The notes under the pieces were generated by a model, which was given only the letters and a program-made list of their open reading frames with translations, was not told the origin of the DNA and made no database searches. From the NCBI GenBank assembly GCA_002409725.1, contig DHOI01000074.1:1416-7574 (forward strand): DNA of 6,159 nucleotides, in the 5' to 3' direction. The translations under genes and the position numbers were made by a program. Source of the DNA: Christensenella sp. UBA5394 (GTDB lineage: Bacteria; Bacillota; Clostridia; Christensenellales; CAG-138). Positions within the stretch are counted from its first letter, which is position 1. Every line of letters starts with the position of its first letter. Positions 1 through 6,106 of the stretch are shown piece after piece.

Positions 1-344
1 ATGGTGGCCCGGGTGCGGCGCTTTTGCTTATAGGGGCGGTAAAGATCCTCCACCTCGGCCAGGGTACGCGCGGCGTCGATGGCGGCCGTCAGTTCTTCCG
101 TTAGCTTATCCTGGGCCTCGATGGCCTTTTTGACCTCGGCCCGGCGCGCTTCGAGGTTTCGTAGGTAACTTAGCCGCTCAGCCAGCTCCCGCAGCGTGGT
201 ATCGTCCATGGCACCGTGCATCTCCTTACGATAACGCGCGATGAAGGGGATGCTGTTCCCCCCGTCGATCAGCGTCACCACGTTTTGCACGTGCTCCTCG
301 CTTTTTTGCAGCTCCTTTGCCAGTATCTTGACAATGCTCTCCAT
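1..344 (-). CDS. tex: Tex-family RNA-binding transcription accessory protein, N-terminal part (gene continues past the left edge)
   Basis: Read from the ATG at 344 to the window edge, this gives 114 codons with no stop. The protein begins MESIVKILAKELQKSEEHV, followed by IPFIARYRKEMHGAMDD, LRELAERLSYLRNLEARR and LAEVEDLYRPYKQKRRTRAT. These are hallmark N-terminal segments of Tex/YhgF proteins: the 'IPFIARYRKE' block near residues 32-41 and the 'EDLYxPYKxKRRTRAT' block near 98-113. Complete Tex proteins are usually about 700-800 residues and also carry a YqgF-like nuclease fold, helix-hairpin-helix motifs and a C-terminal S1 domain, all outside this window. Tex binds nucleic acid and affects transcription in the cytoplasm. 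The start fits the family N-terminus and no other in-frame start lies just upstream. The nearest Shine-Dalgarno-like AAGGAG (366-361) sits a rather long 16 bases away. The gene is separated from the permease by 337 bases with probable terminators, so it is likely transcribed independently. Confidence 0.93.
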   Translation of the reverse strand, partial: MESIVKILAKELQKSEEHVQNVVTLIDGGNSIPFIARYRKEMHGAMDDTTLRELAERLSYLRNLEARRAEVKKAIEAQDKLTEELTAAIDAARTLAEVEDLYRPYKQKRRTRAT

Positions 345-387
345 GTATTCTTCTCGTATTCTCCTTGACGTATGTGGAATATACCTT

Positions 388-415
388 ATCTTACCACAAA
401 ACAGCCTTCGGTAAA
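388..415 (-). promoter_or_regulatory. Possible sigma-70-type promoter for tex
   Basis: On the minus strand a TTTACC (415-410) is followed after 16 bases by TAAGAT (393-388), each matching the -35 and -10 consensus at 4 of 6 positions. Transcription would start near 381, about 37 bases before the tex ATG. A second -10-like TATATT lies at 383-378 but has no good -35 partner. The call rests on position and weak matches only. Confidence 0.3.
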
Positions 416-431
416 AGAACGGGGGCCAGCG

Positions 432-618
432 TGTCAAAAACCCGGGATTGTCAAGGGGCCGTAGCGCCTTGACTTCCATTCCGGCTTCGGCGGCATGTAC
501 GCCGAACGGATGAAAGCCGCAGGCTTTCTAACTTTTTACACTTTGCCGCCTGGAAACGCGCAGCGTTTTAGGCAAAGCATGCATCCTCAAAAAAGTGGCT
601 GCGGCCACTTTTTTGACA
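432..618. repeat. Multi-hairpin intergenic element bounded by 9-bp inverted repeats
   Basis: This stretch contains no credible gene but a row of inverted repeats. The outer pair is TGTCAAAAA (432-440) against TTTTTGACA (610-618). Inside it are GTCAAGG/CCTTGAC (450-456 with 467-473), TTCGGCG/CGCCGAA (486-492 with 500-506), GAAAGCC-GCA-GGCTTTC (512-528), and TTTGCC/GGCAAA (542-547 with 571-576). The last encloses AAACGC-GCA-GCGTTT (554-568). The T-tract hairpin at 588-615 overlaps the right terminal repeat. Two of the small hairpins share a GCA loop, and the motif TTGAC or its complement recurs four times. The pattern resembles a palindromic extragenic or MITE-like repeat, or a folded RNA; it encodes no transposase. 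Only the individual repeats are seen; treating them as one unit is inference. Confidence 0.45.
588..615 (-). terminator. Probable intrinsic terminator, potentially bidirectional
   Basis: This is a perfect 12-bp inverted repeat (588-599 with 604-615) around a 4-base loop. On the minus strand it reads an A6 tract, GTGGC, loop CGCA, GCCAC, then a T6 tract. The T-run follows the GC core directly, as in rho-independent terminators. The A-tract on the other side gives the same shape on the plus strand, so it could act both ways. It lies 67 bases past the permease stop and is the best candidate for the end of the hydroxylase-permease transcript. The GC core is only 5 bp, and the site may equally belong to the surrounding repeat element. 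Confidence 0.6.
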
Positions 619-619
619 A

Positions 620-653
620 GCAGGGCCCTGCGCTCGAAAGCGCAGGGCCCTGC
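620..653 (-). terminator. Strong 15-bp hairpin just downstream of the permease gene
   Basis: A perfect 15-bp inverted repeat (620-634 with 639-653) begins 28 bases after the permease stop. In the transcript the loop reads UUCG, closed by a U-A pair rather than the C-G pair of the classic stable tetraloop. The stem is very GC-rich (AGCGCAGGGCCCTGC on its 3' side). It is followed by TTGTCAAAAAAG and so lacks an immediate U-tract. On its own it looks more like a transcript-stabilising or pausing hairpin, working in tandem with the T-tract hairpin at 588-615. Confidence 0.5.
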
Positions 654-681
654 CTATGGGTTAGGGTATTATTACGGGGGA

Positions 682-2058
682 TTACATGCGCTCCTGCACA
701 AAGCCGTCGTCCGCATGGGCGGCCTTGTTCTTATCCGCGCCGATGGAGAGCAGCAGGTTGAGCAGAATGCCGGCAACCGCGGAGGCAGCGATGGCGGGCA
801 GCTTGGCGCCGAAGAAGGGGATCATGCCGCCTTCATAGCCATAGTGGCCGCCAAGGCCGATAATGAAGATCACGGAGATGACGGCCAGGTTGCGCCCATC
901 GAACATATCCACGTTCGAGTTGATCATGATTGCCACGCCTTGGGCCGCAATTACGCCGAAGAGGAAGATGCACGCGCCGTTGATAACGGCTGCAGGCACG
1001 CTGTTGACCAGGTTGGAAAGCGGCGTAAAGAACGAGATGATCATGGCGATGATGGCCGCAGTACCCAGCATCTTCACGGAGAAGTTCTTTGTGATGGCCA
1101 TGGTGGAAATGTTCTCGCCATAGTTGGTGCCCGCGGGGCCGCCGAAGAGGGCGGAGATGATATCGCCAGCGCCGTCGCCGATGAGGTTAAGTCCCAGCTT
1201 ATCGGCGATCTTGTATTGCCCCTTGCCCTTTTTCTTGGCGAGGTCGTTTACATAGATATCCAGCTGGAACAGGTGCGCGGCGGATTCCGGTATGGTCGCG
1301 AGCGCGATGGGCATGATGGCCAGCACAGACATAGCGTTAGGCTTGGGCAGCGTAAAATGCGGCACGGAGATGAACGATCCGGCCAATATCTGGGAGAAAT
1401 CCACCATGCCAAAGAGGATGGATACGACATATCCCACCAATATACCGAATAGGATCGGCAATTGCGCCATCACCCCCCTGAGGTAGATGGAGAACAGGAT
1501 GGTGGCCAGCAGCGTTACCAGCGCCACGATAGTCGCGGTGTTGGGCATGAGGCCCGGGATAGCCGGGTCGGTAAACGCCTGCGTAAGGGCCGTAGTCGCA
1601 AGCGAGAGGCCGATGATCATGGCGATGGGGCCCGTGATGGTGGGCGGCAGGACCTTCTCGATCTTGTCCATGCCAAACCGGTTCACAATCAAACCGGCGG
1701 CAATGGAAACAAAGCCGGAGCAGATGATGCCGAACTGTGCTTGCGATATAAGCGCATCCGATGCAAGCTGTCCGAATCCTACGCCGCCCGTAACGCTCGC
1801 GATGGCGGCGATATAGGAGAAGCTCGATCCATAATACAGGGGAATCTTGCCCTTGGTAATGAACAGGAAGCCTAACGTTGCAAGACCGCTTGCAAAGATC
1901 GTGGTGGAAACGTGGAAGCCAGTGAGCAGAGCTACAGTAACGGTTGCCGGGAACATGACCAGCACCTGCTGAAGTGCAAAAACGATCAGTTTCCCAAAGG
2001 TTGGGGTTTCGTCCGGCAAATAACCAATAATGCCCTTTTTATCCGGTTTTTGTTCCAT
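682..2058 (-). CDS. NCS2/NAT-family nucleobase:cation symporter (uracil/xanthine permease type)
   Basis: This 458-residue polytopic membrane protein is of normal length for the family and would import a nucleobase with a proton or sodium ion. Family features seen are FALQQVLVMFPATV (27-40, TM1), KGKIPLYYGSSFSYI (69-83, TM3), PESAAHL with Glu258, and TNYGENISTMAIT (311-323) with Glu315. By eye, Glu258 and Glu315 align with the two substrate-region glutamates of E. coli UraA (Glu241, Glu290). The 'GEN' form is that of uracil-type carriers; bacterial xanthine carriers such as XanQ have Gln there. In the late signature (VPAAVINGACIFLFG, 354-368) the usual first Gly of a Gly-Gly pair is Asn360. 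A TTG at 2076 would add six residues, but the ATG at 2058 has GAGAGGTG six bases upstream and is preferred. The gene follows the Moco subunit by 139 bases with no clear terminator between, suggesting co-transcription and uptake of the hydroxylase substrate. Substrate: purine, xanthine or uracil cannot be separated. Confidence 0.9.
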   Translation of the reverse strand: MEQKPDKKGIIGYLPDETPTFGKLIVFALQQVLVMFPATVTVALLTGFHVSTTIFASGLATLGFLFITKGKIPLYYGSSFSYIAAIASVTGGVGFGQLASDALISQAQFGIICSGFVSIAAGLIVNRFGMDKIEKVLPPTITGPIAMIIGLSLATTALTQAFTDPAIPGLMPNTATIVALVTLLATILFSIYLRGVMAQLPILFGILVGYVVSILFGMVDFSQILAGSFISVPHFTLPKPNAMSVLAIMPIALATIPESAAHLFQLDIYVNDLAKKKGKGQYKIADKLGLNLIGDGAGDIISALFGGPAGTNYGENISTMAITKNFSVKMLGTAAIIAMIISFFTPLSNLVNSVPAAVINGACIFLFGVIAAQGVAIMINSNVDMFDGRNLAVISVIFIIGLGGHYGYEGGMIPFFGAKLPAIAASAVAGILLNLLLSIGADKNKAAHADDGFVQERM

Positions 2059-2064
2059 ATGATA

Positions 2065-2072
2065 CACCTCTC
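2065..2072 (-). promoter_or_regulatory. Ribosome binding site of the permease, deciding its start
   Basis: GAGAGGTG on the minus strand ends six bases before the ATG at 2058. It overlaps the codons that would follow the alternative TTG start at 2076, which makes that longer form unlikely. Confidence 0.75.
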
Positions 2073-2197
2073 TCAATTTTTTGCAGTTCGGGGTACATGG
2101 TTAGCACTTGTGTTCTCGTAAAGCCGACAGTCTGGGATCGAGCGCCTATATGCCCCTGCATCGCCTCCTTTCATGCGCCGCTGCCTACGGCGACCGA

Positions 2198-4555
2198 TCA
2201 GCCCTTCTTGTGTTCGTTCAGGCGTAGGTAAACGCGGTCTGCCGAAAGCGGGAGGTCTAAAAATTCTTCCCCCGTCGCGTTTGCGAGCGCGTTTGCGATC
2301 ACCGACGTTACGGAGATCAGCGGGTGCTCGCCGCAGCCGCGCGCGCCATAAGGCCCGTCAAGTTGTGGGGTCTCCACGTTGAGCACCTCCACCTTCTTCG
2401 GAACATCCCGGAAGGTCGGAATCTTATAGTCTGTGAAGTTGCGCGTGAGCAGGCGGCCCTGCTCGTCATAATGCACGGCTTCATAGAACGTTGTTCCAAT
2501 ACCCTGCAGCGCACCGCCGACCACCTGGCCCCGCAGCAGCGCCGCGTTCATCACCTGGCCGATATCCAGGGAGCTGACCATGTGTAGGATATCAATATCA
2601 CCGGTTTTTTTATCCACCTCAATCTCCACCGCGTGCGCGCCATAGGTCCAGTCGAGGGCGGTCTTGCCCTGGCCGGTCTCGGCATCCAGGTTGGTGAGGC
2701 CCTGGGCGATTGACTTACCGCGGCCAATCAGCGGCCCGCCGATGGCGTTGCCGTTTTCGAAGGTATAGCCCATCGCCATGTTGCAAAGATGCACCCTCTG
2801 GTGGGGGTTCTGCTTGACGTAGACGTATTCATCTTTGAGCGCGACCTCATGCTTGGCTGCGCGCAGGATGATGCTGCCCAGCTCGAGGATCTGCTCTTTA
2901 AGGTCATCGCACGCTTCGCAGACCGCGACGCCGCAGAGCACCGTCATGCGGCTGGCCACCGTTTGCCAGTCGTAGGGGCTGAGGTTGGTGTTGATGGTGG
3001 GGGAGATGCTTACCTTCTCAATGGGGAAATCCAATCGCTCGGCCACGATCTGTTTCATCACCGTGTAGGTGCCCTGGCCGTAATCCACGCCGCCCACGCT
3101 CAGGCGCATGGTGCCGTCTTCATTCATTTGCAGCAGCGCGGAGGAGGCGCTCCAGGTAGGCATGGCCGGGGATTTCTGCAGCACCGCGGCCGCCTTGGCG
3201 CGGTATTTGCCCTGCTTGGCCCATTGTGCCTTTTCTTCTTCTGTGTAGGGCGTATTGAGGCCAATAGCCTCCGCCACCTGCTTAAGGCACAGATCCACCC
3301 TGCCGGTATTCTCGGTAATCAGCTCGCCGGTAATGGTTTTGCTGCCCGGCATGAGCAGGTTCTTGAGCCGGAATTCCGTGGGGTCCATATTGAGCGCCTT
3401 GGCGATGAGGTCCCGCTGGCGCTCGATGCCGAAGAATACCTCCGGATGGCCGAAGCCGCGATAGGCGGTGCCGAACACGTGGTTTGTATAGACGGTTTTG
3501 GAATCCACCTTAACGTTCTCGATATCATACGGCCCGCAGCCCGTTACGGCGCCCGCCCTGCCGATATTCACGCCATAGTCCGCGTATGCGCCGGCGTCCC
3601 AGAGGTATTCGGCCTCTTCGGCAATGATGCGGCCTTCTTTGGTTACGCCCGTTTTGATGCGAGCTACCAGGCCCTGCCTGCAGGGCAGCGTGGCGCATTC
3701 TTCCTCCCGCTGGGGGATCAGCTTCACTGGCTGGCCGCCCGCCGCCCTGGAGAGCAGGCCTACCAGCGGCTCCATGTGAATGCCGCTCTTGCCGCCAAAG
3801 CCACCGCCCACATAGGATACGTTGACCTCGATATTGGTTTTTGGCAGGTTGAAGGCTACGGAGAACAGATCGCGGATAGAAAAGGGGGATTGAGAACTGG
3901 AATAAATCTTGATCTTGTCGCCAGGGCTCCATTGCACGATGGTGCCGTGCGTCTCAAGGGGAATGTGGAATACCTGGGGCTGCTCGTACGTATTCTCTAT
4001 GATCAGATCCGCCTTTTTGAAGGCTTCTTCCGTATTGCCCTTGCGGATCTTGATGTTGCTGGCCACGTTGGTGCCTGGGATTGGGAAGAACACGCCCTTG
4101 ACATGGGCGTATTCGCCCAGCTTTTCATGCACCAGGGGGCTTTCGGGCTTGATCGCCTCCTTCACATCCAGCACGGCGGGCAGCGGCTCGTATTCGACCT
4201 CGATCAGGTCCACAGCTTTTTGCGCCGTTTCCGCATCGACTGCCGCCACAGCCGCCACTACCTCGCCATAATGGCGCACCTTGTCGGTGGCGATGATGGA
4301 TCTATCCACCATGTAAATGCCCAGCTTGGCCGCGCCCTGCCGCCCGGTGATCACCGCGCGCACGCCGGGCAAGGCCTCCGCCTTACCGGTATCGATGGAG
4401 ATGATGTTGGCGTGCGCGTAGGGGCTGGTCTTCACCCGCGCCTGCAGCAGGCCGTTCATCTTCAGGTCGCCCACATAAGCGGCGGTTCCCGTTACTTTAT
4501 CCACGCCGTCATGGCGTTGGATGCTTTGGCCGATGTATTGATAATTCTTTTCCAT
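2198..4555 (-). CDS. Molybdenum hydroxylase, large molybdopterin-binding (catalytic) subunit, xanthine dehydrogenase family
   Basis: This 785-residue protein matches the usual size of stand-alone Moco subunits. It carries the N-terminal a/b-hammerhead domain (about 1-130, with DKVTGTAAYVGDL at 19-31) followed by the Moco-binding domains. Seen motifs are GGGFGGK (250-256), AYRGFGHPE (364-372), DYGQG (491-495), ASRMT (534-538) and RGCGEHPL (739-746). Glu743 in the last is the expected catalytic base of the family. The YRGFG form points to the xanthine-dehydrogenase branch; CO dehydrogenase CoxL has a different active-site loop (AYRCSFR). The subunit would hydroxylate a heterocycle (xanthine, hypoxanthine or related) with water-derived oxygen and pass electrons to the [2Fe-2S] subunit encoded just upstream. 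The chosen ATG lies one base after that gene's TAA, with GGGTG six bases upstream. A GTG at 4564 would add three residues and overlap the previous gene. The substrate remains open, since relatives act on purines, nicotinate, aldehydes and aromatic CoA esters. Confidence 0.93.
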   Translation of the reverse strand: MEKNYQYIGQSIQRHDGVDKVTGTAAYVGDLKMNGLLQARVKTSPYAHANIISIDTGKAEALPGVRAVITGRQGAAKLGIYMVDRSIIATDKVRHYGEVVAAVAAVDAETAQKAVDLIEVEYEPLPAVLDVKEAIKPESPLVHEKLGEYAHVKGVFFPIPGTNVASNIKIRKGNTEEAFKKADLIIENTYEQPQVFHIPLETHGTIVQWSPGDKIKIYSSSQSPFSIRDLFSVAFNLPKTNIEVNVSYVGGGFGGKSGIHMEPLVGLLSRAAGGQPVKLIPQREEECATLPCRQGLVARIKTGVTKEGRIIAEEAEYLWDAGAYADYGVNIGRAGAVTGCGPYDIENVKVDSKTVYTNHVFGTAYRGFGHPEVFFGIERQRDLIAKALNMDPTEFRLKNLLMPGSKTITGELITENTGRVDLCLKQVAEAIGLNTPYTEEEKAQWAKQGKYRAKAAAVLQKSPAMPTWSASSALLQMNEDGTMRLSVGGVDYGQGTYTVMKQIVAERLDFPIEKVSISPTINTNLSPYDWQTVASRMTVLCGVAVCEACDDLKEQILELGSIILRAAKHEVALKDEYVYVKQNPHQRVHLCNMAMGYTFENGNAIGGPLIGRGKSIAQGLTNLDAETGQGKTALDWTYGAHAVEIEVDKKTGDIDILHMVSSLDIGQVMNAALLRGQVVGGALQGIGTTFYEAVHYDEQGRLLTRNFTDYKIPTFRDVPKKVEVLNVETPQLDGPYGARGCGEHPLISVTSVIANALANATGEEFLDLPLSADRVYLRLNEHKKG

Positions 4556-4556
4556 C

Positions 4557-5018
4557 TTATTCACCCGCTATCGCTTGAACTGCCGCAAGAATTGTTTCAT
4601 AGCCCGTGCACCGGCAAAGGTTGCCCTCCATCGCCTCCAGGATTTCTTCCTTGGAGGGGTGTGGGTTCCTATTGAGTAGCGCGCGCGCGCTCATGATCAT
4701 GCCGGGCGTACAGAAGCCGCACTGGAGGGCATTGTGGTCGAGGAAGCTCTGTTGCAGGTCGGAAAGCCTGCCGTTCTTGGCCTCGCTCTCGATGGTGTAG
4801 ATCTCGGCGCCCTCCGCCTCCATGGCCATCACCATGCAGGAGTTGACAGGCTCGCCGTTGAAGATCACGGTGCATGCGCCGCATTCGCCTGCGCCGCAGC
4901 CCTCTTTGGTCCCAGTCAGGCCCAGCTCCTCGCGTAGCAGCGACACCAGCGTAGCGTTCTCGCTGCACACAACATCGTAGCTGACCCCGTTCACGGTTAC
5001 ATGTATGTTGCGCTTCAT
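4557..5018 (-). CDS. Molybdenum hydroxylase, small [2Fe-2S] subunit
   Basis: At 153 residues this is the typical size of the small iron-sulfur subunit. It has the two expected domains: an N-terminal plant-ferredoxin-like [2Fe-2S] domain with Cys41, Cys46, Cys49 (in EGCGAGECGACT) and Cys61, and a C-terminal helical [2Fe-2S] domain with Cys100, Cys103 (QCGFCTPGM) and Cys135, Cys137 (NLCRCTGY). All eight cluster ligands are present. It relays electrons from the molybdenum centre to FAD in the cytoplasmic heterotrimer. The ATG overlaps the stop of the FAD-subunit gene as ATGA, and GGAGGTG (5030-5024) precedes it by five bases, so the two genes are translationally coupled. The family assignment is secure; the substrate is set by the large subunit. 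Confidence 0.96.
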   Translation of the reverse strand: MKRNIHVTVNGVSYDVVCSENATLVSLLREELGLTGTKEGCGAGECGACTVIFNGEPVNSCMVMAMEAEGAEIYTIESEAKNGRLSDLQQSFLDHNALQCGFCTPGMIMSARALLNRNPHPSKEEILEAMEGNLCRCTGYETILAAVQAIAGE

Positions 5019-5857
5019 GCCCGCACCTCCACCTTCTCTCCGGCAGCAAATGCGTCTACCGCAAGGCCGGTAAAATATCTGAGCATGGCCAGCCTGTATT
5101 CCTTAGAGCTGCGCACATCCGAGATGGGCTTCGCCTGGGCCATGACTTTTGCAATGATCTCTTCCTTCGCCGCGGGCAGCTGCTCCCTGGTGAAGCTGCC
5201 GAGGCCCTCCACCAGCACGGGCGTTGGCCCCACGGCTGCGATGCCAAAAGAAAGGCCGCCATCCTCGCCATAGAAGCCCGCCAGGCCCACCTGGGCCAGG
5301 TCGTGTCCACGGATGCGCCGCTTTTTAAGGTATACACCGCGGCCGGGCTTGTTTGGCAGCGTGATCTTGACCACCATTTCATCCGCGGCCAGCACGTGCT
5401 TTTTCACGCCGGTAAAAAATTCGCTGATAGGGATCACGCGCTCGCCTGCGGGCGAGCAGGTATGCAGGTGCGCGCCCAGCACCAGGCAGGCGGGCAGCAT
5501 GTCCCCGCCGGGCGAGGCGTTGCAGATGTTGCCGACCAGGGTGGCGCGGTTACGCAGCAGGTCATTGGCTAGGGTGATCGCGGACTCCTGCAGGAGCTTG
5601 TGCTCCTCGCGGAGGAAATCGGCATGCAGGATCTGGTTGCAAGTCACAGCGGCGCCGACCGTCAGCCCTTCGGGCGTATATTCAAACGCGTTCAACTCCG
5701 GAATGCGCTTGACGTCCATCAGGTATTGGCAATCCACCGCGCGGGCCCGGAGCATGATAATTAAATCCGTGCCGCCGGCCAAAAACCGCACGTCTTGCTT
5801 CTCCCGCAAAAACTCCATCGCTTGCTTGCGTGACGTTGGTTGCAGAAATTCAGGCAT
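5015..5857 (-). CDS. Molybdenum hydroxylase, medium FAD-binding subunit
   Basis: This 280-residue protein has the usual length of the medium subunit. It shows the FAD-binding motifs AGGTDLI (27-33) and TLVGNICNASPGGD (106-119), then FGIAAVGPTP (204-213) and the C-terminal SDVRSSKEYRLAML (246-259) of the CO-dehydrogenase flavoprotein C-terminal domain. No extra [4Fe-4S]-binding insertion of the 4-hydroxybenzoyl-CoA reductase kind is apparent. The subunit takes electrons from the iron-sulfur subunit and delivers them to an acceptor, NAD+ in many relatives; the acceptor here is not determined. The reading frame stays open upstream to 6013, but the ATG at 5857 is preferred because GGGAGGTG lies seven bases ahead and MPEFLQPTS is a typical family start. 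It is the first gene of the operon and overlaps the next by four bases. Confidence 0.95.
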   Translation of the reverse strand: MPEFLQPTSRKQAMEFLREKQDVRFLAGGTDLIIMLRARAVDCQYLMDVKRIPELNAFEYTPEGLTVGAAVTCNQILHADFLREEHKLLQESAITLANDLLRNRATLVGNICNASPGGDMLPACLVLGAHLHTCSPAGERVIPISEFFTGVKKHVLAADEMVVKITLPNKPGRGVYLKKRRIRGHDLAQVGLAGFYGEDGGLSFGIAAVGPTPVLVEGLGSFTREQLPAAKEEIIAKVMAQAKPISDVRSSKEYRLAMLRYFTGLAVDAFAAGEKVEVRA

Positions 5858-5864
5858 AGTTAGC

Positions 5865-5872
5865 CACCTCCC
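5865..5872 (-). promoter_or_regulatory. Strong ribosome binding site of the FAD-subunit gene
   Basis: GGGAGGTG on the minus strand, seven bases before the ATG at 5857, fixes the start and rules out the 52-residue upstream extension, whose sequence does not look like family protein. Confidence 0.85.
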
Positions 5873-5943
5873 GATAAGATAAGGTTCAGGAATAGAGGAA
5901 AGTAGATAGGTTGTAATGAAAGGGAAGCAAAAATGATTCGGGG

Positions 5944-6001
5944 GCCTTGCAACCAACGTTCCCGGATCTGCAAGGCTCGGGAGACGGTTTTGTTTCCCAA
6001 G
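5944..6001 (-). promoter_or_regulatory. Candidate structured 5' leader of the hydroxylase operon
   Basis: In the transcript sense three helices can form. Helix 1 pairs CTTGGGA (6001-5995) with TCCCGAG (5982-5976), seven pairs including one G-U, around a 12-base loop. Helix 2 pairs TCCCG (5982-5978) with CGGGA (5964-5960). Helix 3 pairs GCCTTGCA (5976-5969) with TGCAAGGC (5951-5944), eight perfect pairs. Helices 2 and 3 interleave as an H-type pseudoknot, and helix 1 uses the same strand as helix 2, so they exclude each other. The site ends 71 bases before the ribosome site. This could be a regulatory switch or chance pairing; no known riboswitch consensus was recognised. Confidence 0.3.
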
Positions 6002-6007
6002 ATTGTA

Positions 6008-6020
6008 ACGCAAGATGCGT
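6008..6020. promoter_or_regulatory. Small dyad, possible operator
   Basis: ACGCA-AGA-TGCGT is a perfect 5-bp inverted repeat with a 3-base centre. It lies between the candidate -10 at 6020-6025 and a TACAAT (6007-6002), where a repressor could block transcription of the operon. It could also be a short hairpin at the start of the leader. Confidence 0.2.
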
Positions 6021-6048
6021 GAATATGGAATGCCCTTTCGTTATTCAA
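6020..6048 (-). promoter_or_regulatory. Weak promoter candidate for the hydroxylase-permease operon
   Basis: TTGAAT (6048-6043) matches the -35 consensus at 4 of 6 positions and is spaced 17 bases from TATTCA (6025-6020), which matches -10 at only 3 of 6. A better -10 match, TACAAT at 6007-6002, lacks a recognisable -35 at the right distance. Either would produce a leader containing all or part of the helices at 5944-6001. Expression from a promoter of the upstream gene is also possible. Confidence 0.22.
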
Positions 6049-6106
6049 TTTAAGACATATTGTGCAGAAGATTACAGCGTACCAGCCAATATCCGAAGGT
6101 AGGAAC

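Noticed and set aside
432..454. Two consensus TTGACA hexamers on the minus strand (454-449 and 437-432) as tex promoters
   Set aside because: Neither has a -10-like hexamer at 15-19 bases. Both fall in the inverted-repeat element, where TTGAC recurs as part of the repeats.
595..1452. Plus-strand open frame of 285 codons across the permease 3' end
   Set aside because: It is highly charged, rich in Asp, Gly and His, starts inside the terminator hairpin and lies antisense to a well-supported membrane protein gene.
2059..2197. Riboswitch or separate promoter ahead of the permease
   Set aside because: The 139 bases show no purine-aptamer core, no convincing hairpin with a T-tract and no -35/-10 pair better than chance.
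2789..4675. Long plus-strand open frame of 628 codons opposite the Moco subunit gene
   Set aside because: It is the antisense shadow of a gene with conserved motifs throughout. It has no ribosome site, its composition is His/Ala/Gly/Leu-rich as expected from antisense of GC-rich codons, and it matches no family I recognise.
5858..6013. 52-residue N-terminal extension of the FAD subunit
   Set aside because: The frame is open, but the internal ATG at 5857 has an excellent ribosome site and begins with typical family sequence. The extension overlaps the structured leader.
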